51,950 nt of DNA from Lentisphaeria bacterium. GTDB lineage: Bacteria > Verrucomicrobiota > Lentisphaeria > Victivallales > UBA1829. Below are positions 38,534-48,918 of the stretch, piece by piece; position 1 is the stretch's first letter, and the number at the start of each line of letters is the position of its first letter. The notes under the pieces were generated by a model. It did not search any database, was not told where the DNA came from, and worked only from the letters and a program-made list of their open reading frames with translations. The stretch spans positions 1-51,950 of the forward strand of contig JAGCTY010000105.1 of the NCBI GenBank assembly GCA_017963105.1, given 5' to 3'. Position numbers and translations under genes: made by a program.

Positions 38534-41167
38534 ATGAAATCTCGACTTCTTCCTGTTCTTTCTGCAATTCTGCTCGCGGCCGCGCTCATCCCCGCAATCC
38601 ATGCCGCAACGATCCGCAGCCGGATCCGGACGGCGAAACCGGCACAGGCCGCGCCGAAAGCGCCCGGCTACGCCATCGTGGTTCCGGCGAACCATCCCGA
38701 GCTGGACGGCGCGGTCCAGGCGCTCAAGACCAAGCACGCCGCGCTCGAGCCGAAAGTCTTCACGTACAAACAGGACGTCCGCGAGGTTCTGCCCGATTTG
38801 CAGAAAATGCTCCCCTACTACACCTGCTTCGTAACGCCGAAGGAGCTCGCCGGACGCGCGTTCACGGGGGAAATCTCCCGCATGGCGCGCGAGATCACGC
38901 CGGATCCGTACTGCGACACGTTCTGGGGCATCCTGACCGGCTATGACACCTCGGACATCAAGCGCGTGGCGGAGTTCAAGGGACCGATCGACATCACCGA
39001 CGCGCTCGACATGGTCGGCGGGTTCCACCACTCCCTCATGCGCCGATGCTACAGCTTCGACGAGACGCAGGAGGACAACCTCCGCATCACCGACCCCGCG
39101 AAGAAATACGACAACAAAAAGACACGCTCGGACAAGGATTTCACCGACCAATTCGTCAAGCTCGTGAACGGCGGCGGGTTCCAGATCATCATGACCTCCG
39201 GGCACGCCTCCGAACACGACTGGGCCAGCGGTTACCTCAACAGCCTGAATATGTACCTGATCGACCGGAAAGGCCAGCTCGCCGCGCGCGACACACGCGG
39301 CCGCGTGACCGACATCAGGGACACGACGCCGAAGATCTGGTGCGCCGCCGGAAACTGCCTGATCGGAAACATCCCGCACGGCCAGGATTCCTGCATGGCC
39401 ACCGCCATGATCCATTCCTTCGGCGTCTACCAGTTCATGGGCTACACCATCGAAACGTGGTTCGGGCGGCAGGGCTGGACGGCGCAGGGGATGCTGACCG
39501 ACTATCCCGGCTACTATTCGTTCAACGAATCGTTCCACTTCGCGAACGCATGGATCGTGGAGAACCTGGTCAAGCACGACTGGAACCACATCACGCTCGA
39601 CACCTCCGACTACGACACGTTCCAGATCAAAGCCGCCTCCGCCCTGCGCGGACTCCGCTTCCGGAACACCGACGAACAGCGGGAGGCGCTCGGGCTGCTC
39701 TACGACCGCGACGTGGTGGCGTTCTACGGCGATCCGGCCATGCGCGCAGCCATCGACCCGAAGCCCGGCCAGACACTGAAGCTGGGACGTTCTCTGGACG
39801 GCAACGGCGTGCTGACGCTGAAGCTGACCGCGCTGAAGGAGGACCAGTGGAAGGAACAGGGCGTGTACCTGCCCTACGGATTCGTGATGGCCTCGCCGGA
39901 AGTCGTTTCCAAGTCGTTCGACGCCGACGTCATCACGGCCTCCGCGTTCGCCTGCGTCAAGCTCAAAGGCCCGATCAGAAAAGGCGACACGATCACGCTC
40001 GCGCTCAAGGACGCCGGAAGCGCAAAAAAAAACGCTGAATCCGCCGGAAGCAAGGCGGATGGAAACACGTCCGCAACAGCCGGAAACAAGCCGGATACCA
40101 ACACGTCCGAAGCCGCCGAATCGCTCCGCAAGATGCTCGCCGCCCTCCCCGCCGGGGCGACCGCGACCGACCTCCCGGCCCGCCTTGAGCGCGCGCTCTC
40201 CCGCATCCCGCAGGACAAGCTCGACAGGATCGCCCTTTTCGCCATGACTCCCCCGGAAGGCCCGTACTTCGCCGCTCTGCTGGCGGAAATGCCCGAATGC
40301 GACTATGAGTCCGTCGAGCCCTTCCAGCTGCTGGAGCACATCCGCTATGCGCTCAAAGCCCGCAGGGACGCCCCGTGGCGCGACCAGATCTCCGAGGACC
40401 TTTTCCTGCGCTACATCCTGCCGTACTGGAGCGTGAACGAGAAGCGCGACCCGTGGCGGAAATTCTTCTATGACAAGTTCATGCCCGGCGTGCGCGAGTG
40501 CAGGACCGCCAGCGAGGCCGTCAAATACCTGAACGACCACGTCTTCAAGGAGCTGAACGTGACCTACGACGCCGTCAAGCGCCCGAAGCCCGACCAGTCC
40601 GCGCAGGAATCCATCGCCGCCTCCTACGCATCCTGCACGGGACTCTCCGTCATCCTCCTGAACGCCTGCCGCGCCTGCGGCATCCCGGCGCGCTTCACCG
40701 GCTGTCCCCAGTGGACCGACCGTTCCGGCAACCACTCCTGGATCGAATTCTGGGACGGCCAGTGGATTTACGAGGGCGCGTCTTCCAGCGACCCGCGGAA
40801 CCGTTCGTGGGTCGGCGACAAAGTGAAGGAAGCCACGGAGGATTCCCTGGTCGGCGGCGTGTGGGCGGTCACGACCGAACCCCAGAAGGACGGCGCGTTC
40901 TTCGTGCTGCCGTGGAAACCGGCGGACCGCTCCTATCCGGCCGTTCCCCTTCGTGCCTTCTACCTCGACGACGGCATGGTCAGCTTCGACATCTCCCGGT
41001 TCAGCAGGGAAAAGTCCCCCGTCTGGCTGTATTACAAGGGCGAGCCGTGGTACCGTCTGGCGCCGCCGATCGCGCGGACCATCGACCTGCCCGGGTCCGT
41101 ACTCGCGGACATGTCCGTCCGCCTCGATTCCGACAGGGAGGCGAAGCTCGTCCCGCTCGTGCAGTAA
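38534..41167 (+). CDS. Large secreted protein with C-terminal transglutaminase-like domain
   Basis: An 877-residue exported protein with signal peptide 1-24 (cleavage after AIHA). The N-terminal half (about 45-490) has features reminiscent of clan CD cysteine peptidases such as gingipains: a His after a hydrophobic strand (FQIIMTSGHASEHDW, H224/H228) and a Cys after a second strand (KIWCAAGNCLIGNI, C270/C275). This assignment is tentative. A low-complexity Lys/Asn/Ala/Ser spacer lies at about 495-525. The C-terminal part has a transglutaminase-like core: ASCTGLSVILLNACRACGIP (C701) and GNHSWIEFWDGQWIYEGA (H734, D741), the form found in many PVC-group proteins. It could process or cross-link surface polymers. 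It follows the polysaccharide kinase pair by 87 bp and ends at a bidirectional terminator. Confidence 0.8.
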   Translation: MKSRLLPVLSAILLAAALIPAIHAATIRSRIRTAKPAQAAPKAPGYAIVVPANHPELDGAVQALKTKHAALEPKVFTYKQDVREVLPDLQKMLPYYTCFVTPKELAGRAFTGEISRMAREITPDPYCDTFWGILTGYDTSDIKRVAEFKGPIDITDALDMVGGFHHSLMRRCYSFDETQEDNLRITDPAKKYDNKKTRSDKDFTDQFVKLVNGGGFQIIMTSGHASEHDWASGYLNSLNMYLIDRKGQLAARDTRGRVTDIRDTTPKIWCAAGNCLIGNIPHGQDSCMATAMIHSFGVYQFMGYTIETWFGRQGWTAQGMLTDYPGYYSFNESFHFANAWIVENLVKHDWNHITLDTSDYDTFQIKAASALRGLRFRNTDEQREALGLLYDRDVVAFYGDPAMRAAIDPKPGQTLKLGRSLDGNGVLTLKLTALKEDQWKEQGVYLPYGFVMASPEVVSKSFDADVITASAFACVKLKGPIRKGDTITLALKDAGSAKKNAESAGSKADGNTSATAGNKPDTNTSEAAESLRKMLAALPAGATATDLPARLERALSRIPQDKLDRIALFAMTPPEGPYFAALLAEMPECDYESVEPFQLLEHIRYALKARRDAPWRDQISEDLFLRYILPYWSVNEKRDPWRKFFYDKFMPGVRECRTASEAVKYLNDHVFKELNVTYDAVKRPKPDQSAQESIAASYASCTGLSVILLNACRACGIPARFTGCPQWTDRSGNHSWIEFWDGQWIYEGASSSDPRNRSWVGDKVKEATEDSLVGGVWAVTTEPQKDGAFFVLPWKPADRSYPAVPLRAFYLDDGMVSFDISRFSREKSPVWLYYKGEPWYRLAPPIARTIDLPGSVLADMSVRLDSDREAKLVPLVQ

Positions 41168-41195
41168 CCCCGATCCCGTCCGTCACGCAACGAAA

Positions 41196-41237
41196 GAACC
41201 GGTCCCGCGACATTCGCGGAGGCCGGTTTTCTTTTTT
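41196..41237. terminator. Bidirectional terminator between convergent genes
   Basis: GAACCGG (from 41196) pairs with CCGGTTTTC (from 41223), with an inner stem CCGCG (41205-41209)/CGCGG (41215-41219), followed by six T residues (41232-41237). AAAG upstream gives a short U-run on the opposite strand for the AraC gene. Confidence 0.8.
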
Positions 41238-41290
41238 ACAGGGAACATGCGCCGGGACGAATATCTCTCCCCGCGGAGGCCGCGCGCGCG

Positions 41291-42208
41291 TCAGGATTTC
41301 TTCAGGACGCTGGGCGGAAATCCGATCTGCTGGTGGAACTGCTTGGAGAAGAAGAACTGGTTCTTGTAACCGAGGCGTTCGGCGGTCTCCTTCACGCTCA
41401 TGCCGGAGGACAGCATGTTCACGGCCTTCTCCATCCGGCACTGGATCTGGTACTGGCCGATGCTGTAGCCGTTGATCATCTGGAAATGGCGGCGGAGCGA
41501 AGGGTAGCTGAACGGGATGTCCTTCAGGAGTTCGGGAAGCGGGCAGTTGCTTTTGATATTGGCCTGGATGACTTCCTTGACCGCGTCCGAGATCTCGTCG
41601 GAGAACCCCTTGATGCGGCTGTCCAGGATGACGGTCAGGAGTTTGAGGGCGCGGAGCGCGATCTGCGATTCGTCGGCCGCGGTCCGCAGGTACGCGAGGA
41701 AATCGTAGCACTGGTTGAGGAGTTCGAGCGAGAGGTTGATGTCACGGACCGGCCCCTGGGAATCCAGCGCGAAGAGATGGCGGCACATGGAGCGGACCCA
41801 GGAATCGTCCTGGCCCGGCATGTTTTTGAGCTTCAGATAGGCCGGGTTTCCGGCCTCGGTGTAGTCCAGGAAGGCGTCGTGCGGCTCGTCTCCCGCGGCG
41901 TCTTTCATGAAATGGAACGCCAGGTAGAACTCCAGCCAGTTGCTGCCGGGGTCGATCAGGTTGGAATGGCTCACGCCGGGGATGCGGAAAAAGAGCTTGC
42001 CGGGAGAGAGCGGCTCGCGGCGGCCGGCGGCGTCGATGTAGGTCCCCGTACCGCGCAGGACGACCGAGACGGAAAAGAGCGGGAACCCGCCCCCGCGCCA
42101 GTCGAGCTCCTCGCGCTTGCGGATGATGCCGGACGTGATGGCGTCGCGGCCGATGGACCGGTAGACGCCGCCGAAGTCGATGTCGAATTTTTTCGGGACT
42201 TCGAACAT
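41291..42208 (-). CDS. AraC-family transcriptional regulator
   Basis: A 305-residue regulator. The N-terminal region (about 40-110) looks like an AraC ligand-binding cupin (SVSVVLRGTGTYIDAAGR and PGKLFFRIPGVSHSNLI). The C-terminal 100 residues are the double helix-turn-helix domain, with PELLKDIPFSYPSLRRHFQ and SSGMSVKETAERLGYKNQFF followed by FSKQFHQQIGFPPS. It starts 9 bp after the large hybrid histidine kinase gene on the same strand. The kinase has its own receiver domain, so the AraC protein is more likely a companion regulator than a direct phospho-target: it lacks a receiver domain. Sensed ligand unknown, perhaps a sugar. Confidence 0.9.
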   Translation of the reverse strand: MFEVPKKFDIDFGGVYRSIGRDAITSGIIRKREELDWRGGGFPLFSVSVVLRGTGTYIDAAGRREPLSPGKLFFRIPGVSHSNLIDPGSNWLEFYLAFHFMKDAAGDEPHDAFLDYTEAGNPAYLKLKNMPGQDDSWVRSMCRHLFALDSQGPVRDINLSLELLNQCYDFLAYLRTAADESQIALRALKLLTVILDSRIKGFSDEISDAVKEVIQANIKSNCPLPELLKDIPFSYPSLRRHFQMINGYSIGQYQIQCRMEKAVNMLSSGMSVKETAERLGYKNQFFFSKQFHQQIGFPPSVLKKS

Positions 42209-42217
42209 GGCTCGAAC

Positions 42218-45200
42218 TCAGCCGAGGTTGATCGGGCCGCCCCGGCCGTCGTCCTTCCGGAAGGTTCCGTCCTCGAAGATCCGCTTGACCATGTTGGAAA
42301 GCTTTTCCTTGGTGACGGGCTTCAGGAGGATGGCGTCGAAGTGCGACATGTCGAAATTGCCGCTCGTTTCGACGTCGGCGGTCTGCGCGACGACCGGGAT
42401 GTGCGAGAACCTGGGATCCTTCTTCACCTCGGCGGAGAGCTCGGCGCCGTTCATCTCCGGCATCCACATGTCGGAGAGGATCAGGTCGACCGGCTGTTTT
42501 TCGAGGAGCTCGAGCGCTTCCCTGCCCGATCCGGCGATGAAAACGTTGTCGAATCCGATCTTGGCGAAAAGGGCCTTCGCAACGCGGAGGTTCATCGGGA
42601 CGTCGTCGACGATGAGGATGCGGATCGCCTTCACGTCGCGCGCGACAACCTCGTCCACAGGCTTTGCCTGCGATTTTTCCGTCTGGGCGGCCTTTGCACG
42701 GTAACGCACGGCGTTGAGGGTGACCGCGAAAGTGCTGCCCTTTCCGATCTCGCTGGTGCAGGTCAGCGCGCCGTTCATGCAGGTGGCCAGGCGCTTGGAA
42801 ATGGAGAGGCCGAGGCCGGTTCCGTTGTTCACGGCGTTGGTGCCGCGCATCTTGGAAAGCTGGACGAACGGTTCCATGAGCTTCTTCTGGTCGTCCTCGG
42901 AAATGCCGATGCCGGTGTCGCTGACGGCGCACCGGAGCGTGCCGGTGTCCGCTGAGCCGGGGTCGGGCGTGAAGGAGACGTGAAGCGTGATGGCGCCCTT
43001 CTTCGTGAACTTGACGGCGTTTCCGAGCAGGTTGATGAGGATCTGGCGGATGCGGATGTTGTCGACGTCGAGTTCCGGGAGGTTTTCGGGCACGTCGGAC
43101 ACGAGCCTGTTGCCGTTTTCCTGGGCGCGGAATGTGAAGATGAGCATGACCTCCCGGCAGAGGGAGTTGAAATCGGTGAAGGCCGTGATGATCTGCATCT
43201 GGTTGGCTTCGAGCTTGGAAAGGTCGAGGACGTCGTTGATGAGCATGAGCAGGGCGTTCGCCGAAGAGGAAATGGCGTCGAGGTATTCCTTCTCCTGGGT
43301 CTGGGAGACGCCGCCCTCGCGGAGCAGTTCGGCGAACCCGATGACGGAGTTCAGCGGCGTGCGGATTTCGTGGCTGACGCTGGCGATGAAGAAGCTCTTG
43401 GCCTTGTCCGCCGCCTGGGCACGGGCCAGAGCGTCCATGATGAGGGCCTTGGCGCGTTTCCTGGCCAGGACGACTTCGATCATGTGAGCCGTGGCCCGCA
43501 GGAGCGTGATGTCGTTCTCCGTGAACGTGTGGTCGACGCACTCGAAGTTGAATCCGACCGTGCCCCAGATCTCATTGTTGCAGATGATGTTCGACAGGAA
43601 GATCGCCCGGAGGTCGAGCACGAGGGCCGCCTTATGCCAGTCTTCCTTGACGGTCGACCAGTCGAGGGCGCCGACGTCGCTGCAGACGAACGTGCGCTTG
43701 TCCTCCGTGTTCTCCAGGATGCCGTGGACGCGGCTGAGCGTGCGGTCGAGCATTTTGATGGCCGTATTCGGATGGTCCGGTTCGATGTATTCGGAAACGC
43801 AGTGCGCCAGCGTCCCATCGTTCTCGTGGCGGATCAGGCAGCCGCGGCTGGCGCCGAGGAACTGGCAGACGACTTCCAGCGTGCGATGGATGCACTGGTC
43901 GAAATCGTCCTCGCCGATGATGTCCTCGAGCAGCTCGTTGATGAGCCTCTGGTTCCGGATGAGCTTCTGCATGTCGGTGACGTCGCTGGACGCGGCCAGC
44001 AGGAGTTTCCGTCCGCTGGCGTCCTGAAGCACGCGGGTGACGGTCTTGATGTAATGGTAGTTTCCGTTCCCGTCGGGCAGCTCCTCCTCGAAATCCTCGG
44101 TGGCGTCCACCGCCAGGGCGGGATTGTTCATGCGGTCGGCAAAACCCAGGGTCTCGGGGTTCTCGAAGAGCTCGCGGTCGTTTTTGCCGACGATCTCGCG
44201 CGGCGAACGGTTGAACATGTTCGCGAACGCGTTGTTGCAGAGCAGATAGCGGTAGTCGTGGCTGATGTCCTTCACCGTGAACATGATCGGGATGGCGTTG
44301 ATCGCGGCGTCCCACAGCGCCTGCGTGTCCTTCAGTTTCAGCATGTTCAACGTAAGTTCGGTGATATCCTGGAGGATGCCCGTCATCGCCGGCTCGTTCG
44401 GATTGCCCATGTCCAGCGTGACCATCGCTCGGTAGTAGCGCAGGCTCGACGTCTGGCCGACGCGGAACGAGTACGTGACGGTCTCGTCCTGCCTGCCGGA
44501 GCGCACCAGGACATCGATCTCGTGCGCGAAAAGCGAAACGTCGTCGGGATGCACCCAGTCCTCGAAACGCATGGGCTCGCCGTTGTCGTCGTCGGGCCAG
44601 AGCGTATGGATGAGGCTGGAGCCGGAACGCCTGCGCGAGTTGATCTCATAGCGGAACGACGCCAGGCGGGCCATGTCGGAGGCGTTCTCCAGGCTGGCCA
44701 TGGTCTGGCGGAGTTCTTCGCGCTTGTTCCGTTCGTCCGTGACGTCGCGGAACACCAGGATGGCGCCCGTGATCTCGCCGGACCGCGCGTGGATCGGAGC
44801 GGCGCTGGCGGCGATGTGATACCGTTGTCCGGACGCGGAAAGCAGATCGGTCTGGTCGGCGCCCTCCGTGACGATGCCGGACCGCAGCGCGCCGGCGAGC
44901 GGCGAGGAAATCGGTTTCCCGGTCTGCTCGTGGACGATCCGGAAGAAGTCGGTGTGCGGCTTGCCGAGCATATCGGACTGCCTGCAGCCGAGCAGCGCCT
45001 CGGCGTTCGGGTTGACCAGCGTGACGACGCCGTGGGAATCCGTCGTGATGATGCCGTCGCCGATGGACCGGAGGGTGAGGAGGAAGCGGTCGGCGGTCTC
45101 CTCGGCCTCGCGTTTGGCGTTTTCCAGATCCGTGACGTCGTGGAACAGCGTGAAGAGCACCCGGTGGTTGTCGGCGGTGCGGATGAGCTTGCGGTAGAAA

Positions 45201-47422
45201 TTGCCGATGCGGACCCGTCCGTTCCGGTCACGGAGGCGTCCGGTGGAATGATACTCGGGACGGCGTTCCAGGACTTCGATGGCGTGCAGATCGTCCGCAT
45301 GGACGGCATCGGCATCCTCGTTGTTGAAAAGGACCTCGTGGTCGGTTTTCCCGGCGACGGACTGAAGAGGCTGATCGATGAACTTGAGGCAGGCCTCGTT
45401 GCAGGTGATGATGCGGAAATCGTCGTCGACGTCCTTGGTCATCACGAAGGACGGCATGTTGTCGAGCAGGATCGAGTGCTGCTGCAGGAGTTCCTGGAGT
45501 TTCGCGTTCAGCTGCTGCAGCTGGAGACGCGCCTCCTCCAGTTCGGTGATGTTCACGGACGTGCCGAGCAGCAGGCGCGTGCCGTCCTCGTCGGTGAAGA
45601 TGCGCTGGATGGTGCGCAGGTGCTGGACGCTGCCGTCCCACGCCTTCACGTCCACGTTGCGTTCCATCTGGCCCGAATCGGGATTCGCGACGAACTCCTC
45701 GTCCTCCCGGCGGCGGGTCTCGGCGAGCTCGCGCGGCAGAAAATCGAAGTCGGTCTTGTCGTTGAGCTCATTTTCGTCGACGCCGTAGAACATGCAGCGG
45801 GTGCGGTTGTTGAAGACGTAACGGAAATCGTTGTCGATGTCCTTCGCGAAGATGTGAATGGGCAGGAAGTTGATGAGGATGTCCCACATCCGGGTGTTTT
45901 TCTTGAGCTGGGCGGAGTATTTTTCGGCCTGGCGGCGGGCATTCTGGAGCTCGGTGTTGTCCAGCGAGAAGCAGATCACGGCGTCCTGTCCGAAGATGTC
46001 GTGCTCCAGCGGGGCGAACGAAATCGCCCGGTGCACGTCTTCGTAGTTGTACTCGATCGTGATCTGTTTGCCGGACTGGAAAACGTCGTGGATCGTCTGG
46101 GACAGCTTCGGATAGTCGATTCCGATCAGCTGTTCGAGTTTCTTCGGCGCCCGTTCCTTCTGGCCGGGACCGGTCTTGATCCAGGAGGCGAAGAGGATGG
46201 TCTCCGCGCGGTTCAGCACCATCACGCGGCCGGGGAGCGAATACAGCATGTTGCGGCTCGTGCGGAGGCGATGCCTGATCCAGTTGAAATAAAAAATCTG
46301 CAGGACGAGGACCACCAGGACCGCGACGGCGATCGTCAGGAGCGTCTGCCAGTGGCGGGTCCAGACCGTGTCGGGCTTGTTGATCACCGTGGTGCCGAGC
46401 GGGATCCTGCCGGAGAAATCCTTGTAGCTTTTGAACTTGGCATAGTCGACCATTTTGCGCGGAGCGATCTCCTTCACCGCCACGCGCTGCGCGCTGTTCG
46501 AGTTCAGAATCTGGGCGGCCATGCGCGCCGCCTCGTGCCCGAGCTTGTCCGTCTCGATCACGCTGCCGCCTACGGCGCCGTTGCCGAAGAGCGTGTCGTC
46601 CAGCACCAGGCACGGGAACCGCTCGTCGAATCCGATGTTCCGCACGAAAGCCGTCAGGGTTTCGTTGTGTCCGTTCGCATAGTCATGCGTCGGGAAGAAG
46701 AGGATCAGGCTCTCGTCCGGAAGTCCGGCGAGGATGTTCTGGATCTCGTGCTTGGGCATGAGGGAATTGATCCAGCTGTAGTCCAGCTGCGGGAAATGCA
46801 GTTTGCAGTTGGACAGCATACTGTTGCGCGTTTCCTCCGAAATCGTCGTGTCGTCCGTCACCAGCACCAGGTTCTGCGCTTCCGGGAAGAGCTTCAGCCC
46901 CAGCTCCACCGTCCCGATGGTGTCGTCGGCGATGCCGATGCCGGTCGAGTTCGGATACCGGCGCTTCAGGTCGTCAGGCATACGTCCCAGCCCGGCGAAC
47001 AGGACAGGCAGGGTTCGCGGGAACTTGTCGTAATTCCGCATGATCACATCCGCGGCCTCGTGGTTCAGCGTCACGATAATGGAATACAGGCCGGCGTTGA
47101 GCGAGTTCTCCAGGCGGGCGAACGTGGATTCGACCCGGTCCTCGTTGCCCTTGTGGGTGGCGTTCAGCTCCACCACGTGGCAGTCGATCGGCAGATTCAG
47201 CTCGCGGATGCCCTTGCGGAACGAATCGAAGAAATTGCTCGTAACGGCGTCCGCCACAGGATAGGACGTCAGCAGGAGGATCGTCCGGACATTGTTGTGG
47301 AACGGTTTGGTCGGATCCGGCGCAGCCCCCCCCGATTCGGGCGTCTGCGAATAGACGACCGCTAAAACAAAAAACAAAAAGACGGTCAGGTATCGTGCCA
47401 GCAGGTTTCGCAATTGTCTCAT
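42218..47422 (-). CDS. Hybrid histidine kinase with periplasmic binding-protein sensor, multiple PAS, GAF and receiver domains
   Basis: A 1734-residue membrane sensor. The N-terminal signal or TM helix is at about 8-25. A periplasmic domain at about 45-345 resembles ABC substrate-binding proteins of the PF04392 type ([35 protein letters not shown]). A second TM spans about 360-380. Roughly six PAS units follow between 390 and 1140 (for example [40 protein letters not shown]), then a GAF-like region (about 1150-1320), HisKA with the phospho-acceptor H1351 in [11 protein letters not shown], HATPase with [13 protein letters not shown], and a C-terminal receiver with acceptor D1651 ([13 protein letters not shown]). 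All catalytic residues are intact. The AraC gene follows 9 bp later. No histidine phosphotransfer protein is seen nearby. Confidence 0.93.
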   Translation of the reverse strand: MRQLRNLLARYLTVFLFFVLAVVYSQTPESGGAAPDPTKPFHNNVRTILLLTSYPVADAVTSNFFDSFRKGIRELNLPIDCHVVELNATHKGNEDRVESTFARLENSLNAGLYSIIVTLNHEAADVIMRNYDKFPRTLPVLFAGLGRMPDDLKRRYPNSTGIGIADDTIGTVELGLKLFPEAQNLVLVTDDTTISEETRNSMLSNCKLHFPQLDYSWINSLMPKHEIQNILAGLPDESLILFFPTHDYANGHNETLTAFVRNIGFDERFPCLVLDDTLFGNGAVGGSVIETDKLGHEAARMAAQILNSNSAQRVAVKEIAPRKMVDYAKFKSYKDFSGRIPLGTTVINKPDTVWTRHWQTLLTIAVAVLVVLVLQIFYFNWIRHRLRTSRNMLYSLPGRVMVLNRAETILFASWIKTGPGQKERAPKKLEQLIGIDYPKLSQTIHDVFQSGKQITIEYNYEDVHRAISFAPLEHDIFGQDAVICFSLDNTELQNARRQAEKYSAQLKKNTRMWDILINFLPIHIFAKDIDNDFRYVFNNRTRCMFYGVDENELNDKTDFDFLPRELAETRRREDEEFVANPDSGQMERNVDVKAWDGSVQHLRTIQRIFTDEDGTRLLLGTSVNITELEEARLQLQQLNAKLQELLQQHSILLDNMPSFVMTKDVDDDFRIITCNEACLKFIDQPLQSVAGKTDHEVLFNNEDADAVHADDLHAIEVLERRPEYHSTGRLRDRNGRVRIGNFYRKLIRTADNHRVLFTLFHDVTDLENAKREAEETADRFLLTLRSIGDGIITTDSHGVVTLVNPNAEALLGCRQSDMLGKPHTDFFRIVHEQTGKPISSPLAGALRSGIVTEGADQTDLLSASGQRYHIAASAAPIHARSGEITGAILVFRDVTDERNKREELRQTMASLENASDMARLASFRYEINSRRRSGSSLIHTLWPDDDNGEPMRFEDWVHPDDVSLFAHEIDVLVRSGRQDETVTYSFRVGQTSSLRYYRAMVTLDMGNPNEPAMTGILQDITELTLNMLKLKDTQALWDAAINAIPIMFTVKDISHDYRYLLCNNAFANMFNRSPREIVGKNDRELFENPETLGFADRMNNPALAVDATEDFEEELPDGNGNYHYIKTVTRVLQDASGRKLLLAASSDVTDMQKLIRNQRLINELLEDIIGEDDFDQCIHRTLEVVCQFLGASRGCLIRHENDGTLAHCVSEYIEPDHPNTAIKMLDRTLSRVHGILENTEDKRTFVCSDVGALDWSTVKEDWHKAALVLDLRAIFLSNIICNNEIWGTVGFNFECVDHTFTENDITLLRATAHMIEVVLARKRAKALIMDALARAQAADKAKSFFIASVSHEIRTPLNSVIGFAELLREGGVSQTQEKEYLDAISSSANALLMLINDVLDLSKLEANQMQIITAFTDFNSLCREVMLIFTFRAQENGNRLVSDVPENLPELDVDNIRIRQILINLLGNAVKFTKKGAITLHVSFTPDPGSADTGTLRCAVSDTGIGISEDDQKKLMEPFVQLSKMRGTNAVNNGTGLGLSISKRLATCMNGALTCTSEIGKGSTFAVTLNAVRYRAKAAQTEKSQAKPVDEVVARDVKAIRILIVDDVPMNLRVAKALFAKIGFDNVFIAGSGREALELLEKQPVDLILSDMWMPEMNGAELSAEVKKDPRFSHIPVVAQTADVETSGNFDMSHFDAILLKPVTKEKLSNMVKRIFEDGTFRKDDGRGGPINLG

Positions 47423-47545
47423 GTGCAGCCTGTCCTCAAAAAAACGTGTTTTCCGTGAGGGAACGCACAGGACACGTCCATACCGCCTGTCGGGGCCGGC
47501 CTTCAGACCCGCACGGAAAACATGGCTTGCGCGCGCATTAAAAAG

Positions 47546-47559
47546 TATGGTTTACCATA
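47546..47559. promoter_or_regulatory. Palindrome TATGGTTTACCATA at the kinase promoter (candidate operator)
   Basis: TATGGT (47546-47551), TT, ACCATA (47554-47559). It abuts the -10 hexamer of the kinase promoter on the minus strand, just downstream of it, where a bound regulator would block initiation. Confidence 0.4.
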
Positions 47560-47586
47560 AAATACCTTTTTTTCAGGAAAATGCAA
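47559..47586 (-). promoter_or_regulatory. Candidate promoter of the hybrid kinase-AraC operon
   Basis: On the minus strand: TTGCAT (47586-47581), 16 bp, TATTTT (47564-47559). The leader is about 130 nt. Confidence 0.5.
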
Positions 47587-47617
47587 GCTTTTTTTCCGCT
47601 TTTCTTTCAAGGTTTCT

Positions 47618-47646
47618 TTGTTTTTTTTCATTTTCCCGTGTATATT
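47618..47646 (+). promoter_or_regulatory. Candidate promoter of the DUF362/ferredoxin gene
   Basis: TTGTTT (47618-47623), 17 bp, TATATT (47641-47646), divergent from the kinase promoter. Confidence 0.5.
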
Positions 47647-47690
47647 TTAGAAAAAATCACTTTTTCCGCCCGATCCTTTTTCCATCCGCC

Positions 47691-48734
47691 ATGTCCGACG
47701 TCTTCTTCATCCCGTTCGATCCCTCCGCCGGGACGGACGGCCTTTCAAAGGCCGCGGTCCGTCTCCTCCGGACTCTGCTGGAGCGTTCCGGTTCCGAACT
47801 GCCCGCCGATGTGCCGCTGAAAGTCCATTTCGGCGAGAAAGGCAACCGCACATACCTGAAACCCGAGGTATACGACGGCATCATCGACTACATTCAGGCA
47901 CAGGGACGCGCGTGCCATTTCGTGGAAACCAGCGTACTCTACGGCGGCGAACGGTTCTCCCGCGAAAAGCATCTCGCCCTGGCGCAAAAGCACGGTTTCA
48001 CGCGCATCCCGGCACTCATCGCCGACGGCGCGCACGGCGAGGAATCGGTGTCCGTCCCCGTCAACCTGAAGCATTTCCGGAGCGCCAGCATCGCAAAGGC
48101 GCTGGCCGAGGCGGACCGGGTCGTCGTGATGTCGCACTTCAAGGGGCACGGGCTCGCCGGATTCGGCGGCGCGATCAAACAGCTCTCCATGGGGTTCGCC
48201 GCGAAAGGCGGGAAAATGGCCATGCACCTGAACGTGAAGCCGCGCATCCGCAACTGGAAATGCAAACACTGCAAGCTGTGCCTCACGCGCTGCAACGAGG
48301 GCGCGATCACCATCGGAGAACGCTCCTTTATCGACCACGATAAATGCATCGGCTGCGGCGCATGCTTCTCCATCTGCCCGCACCATGCCGTCTCCATCCT
48401 GTCGTTCGCCGGGCTCAAGCACGCCCTCTTCGGCGGGCGCCTCTTCCGCGAAAAGCTCGTCGAGTACGCCTACGCCTCCCACCACGGCAAACACCACCTC
48501 TACATCACCTTCGCTGTCAATATCACGCGCGGCTGCGACTGCGAACCGCGCCCCATGATGACCTGCGTCCACGACATCGGCGTGTTCGCATCGCTCGACC
48601 CGGTCGCGATCGATGCAGCCTGCTGGGACGCCGCCGCGAAGGCGGGAAAGAAGTTCAAGGGCGCGGAACAGCTCGCCTACGCCGAAAAGATCGGCCTCGG
48701 CACGCGCAGCTACAACATCATTCGGCTCGACTGA
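47691..48734 (+). CDS. DUF362 protein with two 4Fe-4S clusters
   Basis: A 347-residue protein of the DUF362 family with a bacterial ferredoxin insert. The N-terminal part reads PLKVHFGEKGNRTYLKPEV and contains SHFKGHGLAGFGGAIKQLSM, typical of the family. Two cluster motifs follow: C191/C194/C197/C201 (CKHCKLCLTRCNEG) and C219/C222/C225/C229 (CIGCGACFSICPHHA). The C-terminus has DIGVFASLDPVAIDAA. Probably an electron-transfer or redox protein of unknown partner. The start at 47691 is chosen because family sequence begins there and the promoter lies just upstream, although no Shine-Dalgarno is visible, which is odd; an in-frame ATG at 47421 would be upstream of the promoter. Confidence 0.88.
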   Translation: MSDVFFIPFDPSAGTDGLSKAAVRLLRTLLERSGSELPADVPLKVHFGEKGNRTYLKPEVYDGIIDYIQAQGRACHFVETSVLYGGERFSREKHLALAQKHGFTRIPALIADGAHGEESVSVPVNLKHFRSASIAKALAEADRVVVMSHFKGHGLAGFGGAIKQLSMGFAAKGGKMAMHLNVKPRIRNWKCKHCKLCLTRCNEGAITIGERSFIDHDKCIGCGACFSICPHHAVSILSFAGLKHALFGGRLFREKLVEYAYASHHGKHHLYITFAVNITRGCDCEPRPMMTCVHDIGVFASLDPVAIDAACWDAAAKAGKKFKGAEQLAYAEKIGLGTRSYNIIRLD

Positions 48735-48850
48735 ATCCGGCGGCCGCCTCGAGTCCCGTCCCCGGCACAACGGAAACGTGGGACAAATCATGCCGAAGAT
48801 CGGCGGCTTCATCGCGCGCCGATTTCTATCGCCCGGTTTGAAATTTTCGC

Positions 48851-48878
48851 TTGACTTTTCTCCGTTTTGGTGTATTTT
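48851..48878 (+). promoter_or_regulatory. Promoter of the AbrB-Doc toxin-antitoxin pair
   Basis: TTGACT (48851-48856), 16 bp, TATTTT (48873-48878), about 40 nt before the antitoxin start. Confidence 0.6.
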
Positions 48879-48918
48879 AGTTTCAACATCGTATCACCTC
48901 CATAAAAGGATTATTCCC

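Noticed and set aside
37619..40735. 1038-codon minus-strand frame opposite the phosphatase and the secreted enzyme
   Set aside because: The plus-strand products have recognisable catalytic motifs and a signal peptide; the minus frame does not.
42980..47365. Very long open frame (about 1460 codons) on the plus strand opposite the hybrid kinase
   Set aside because: The minus-strand frame encodes clear PAS, HisKA, HATPase and receiver motifs. The opposite frame has the Asp/Glu/Val/Arg-rich composition typical of antisense frames in GC-rich genes.
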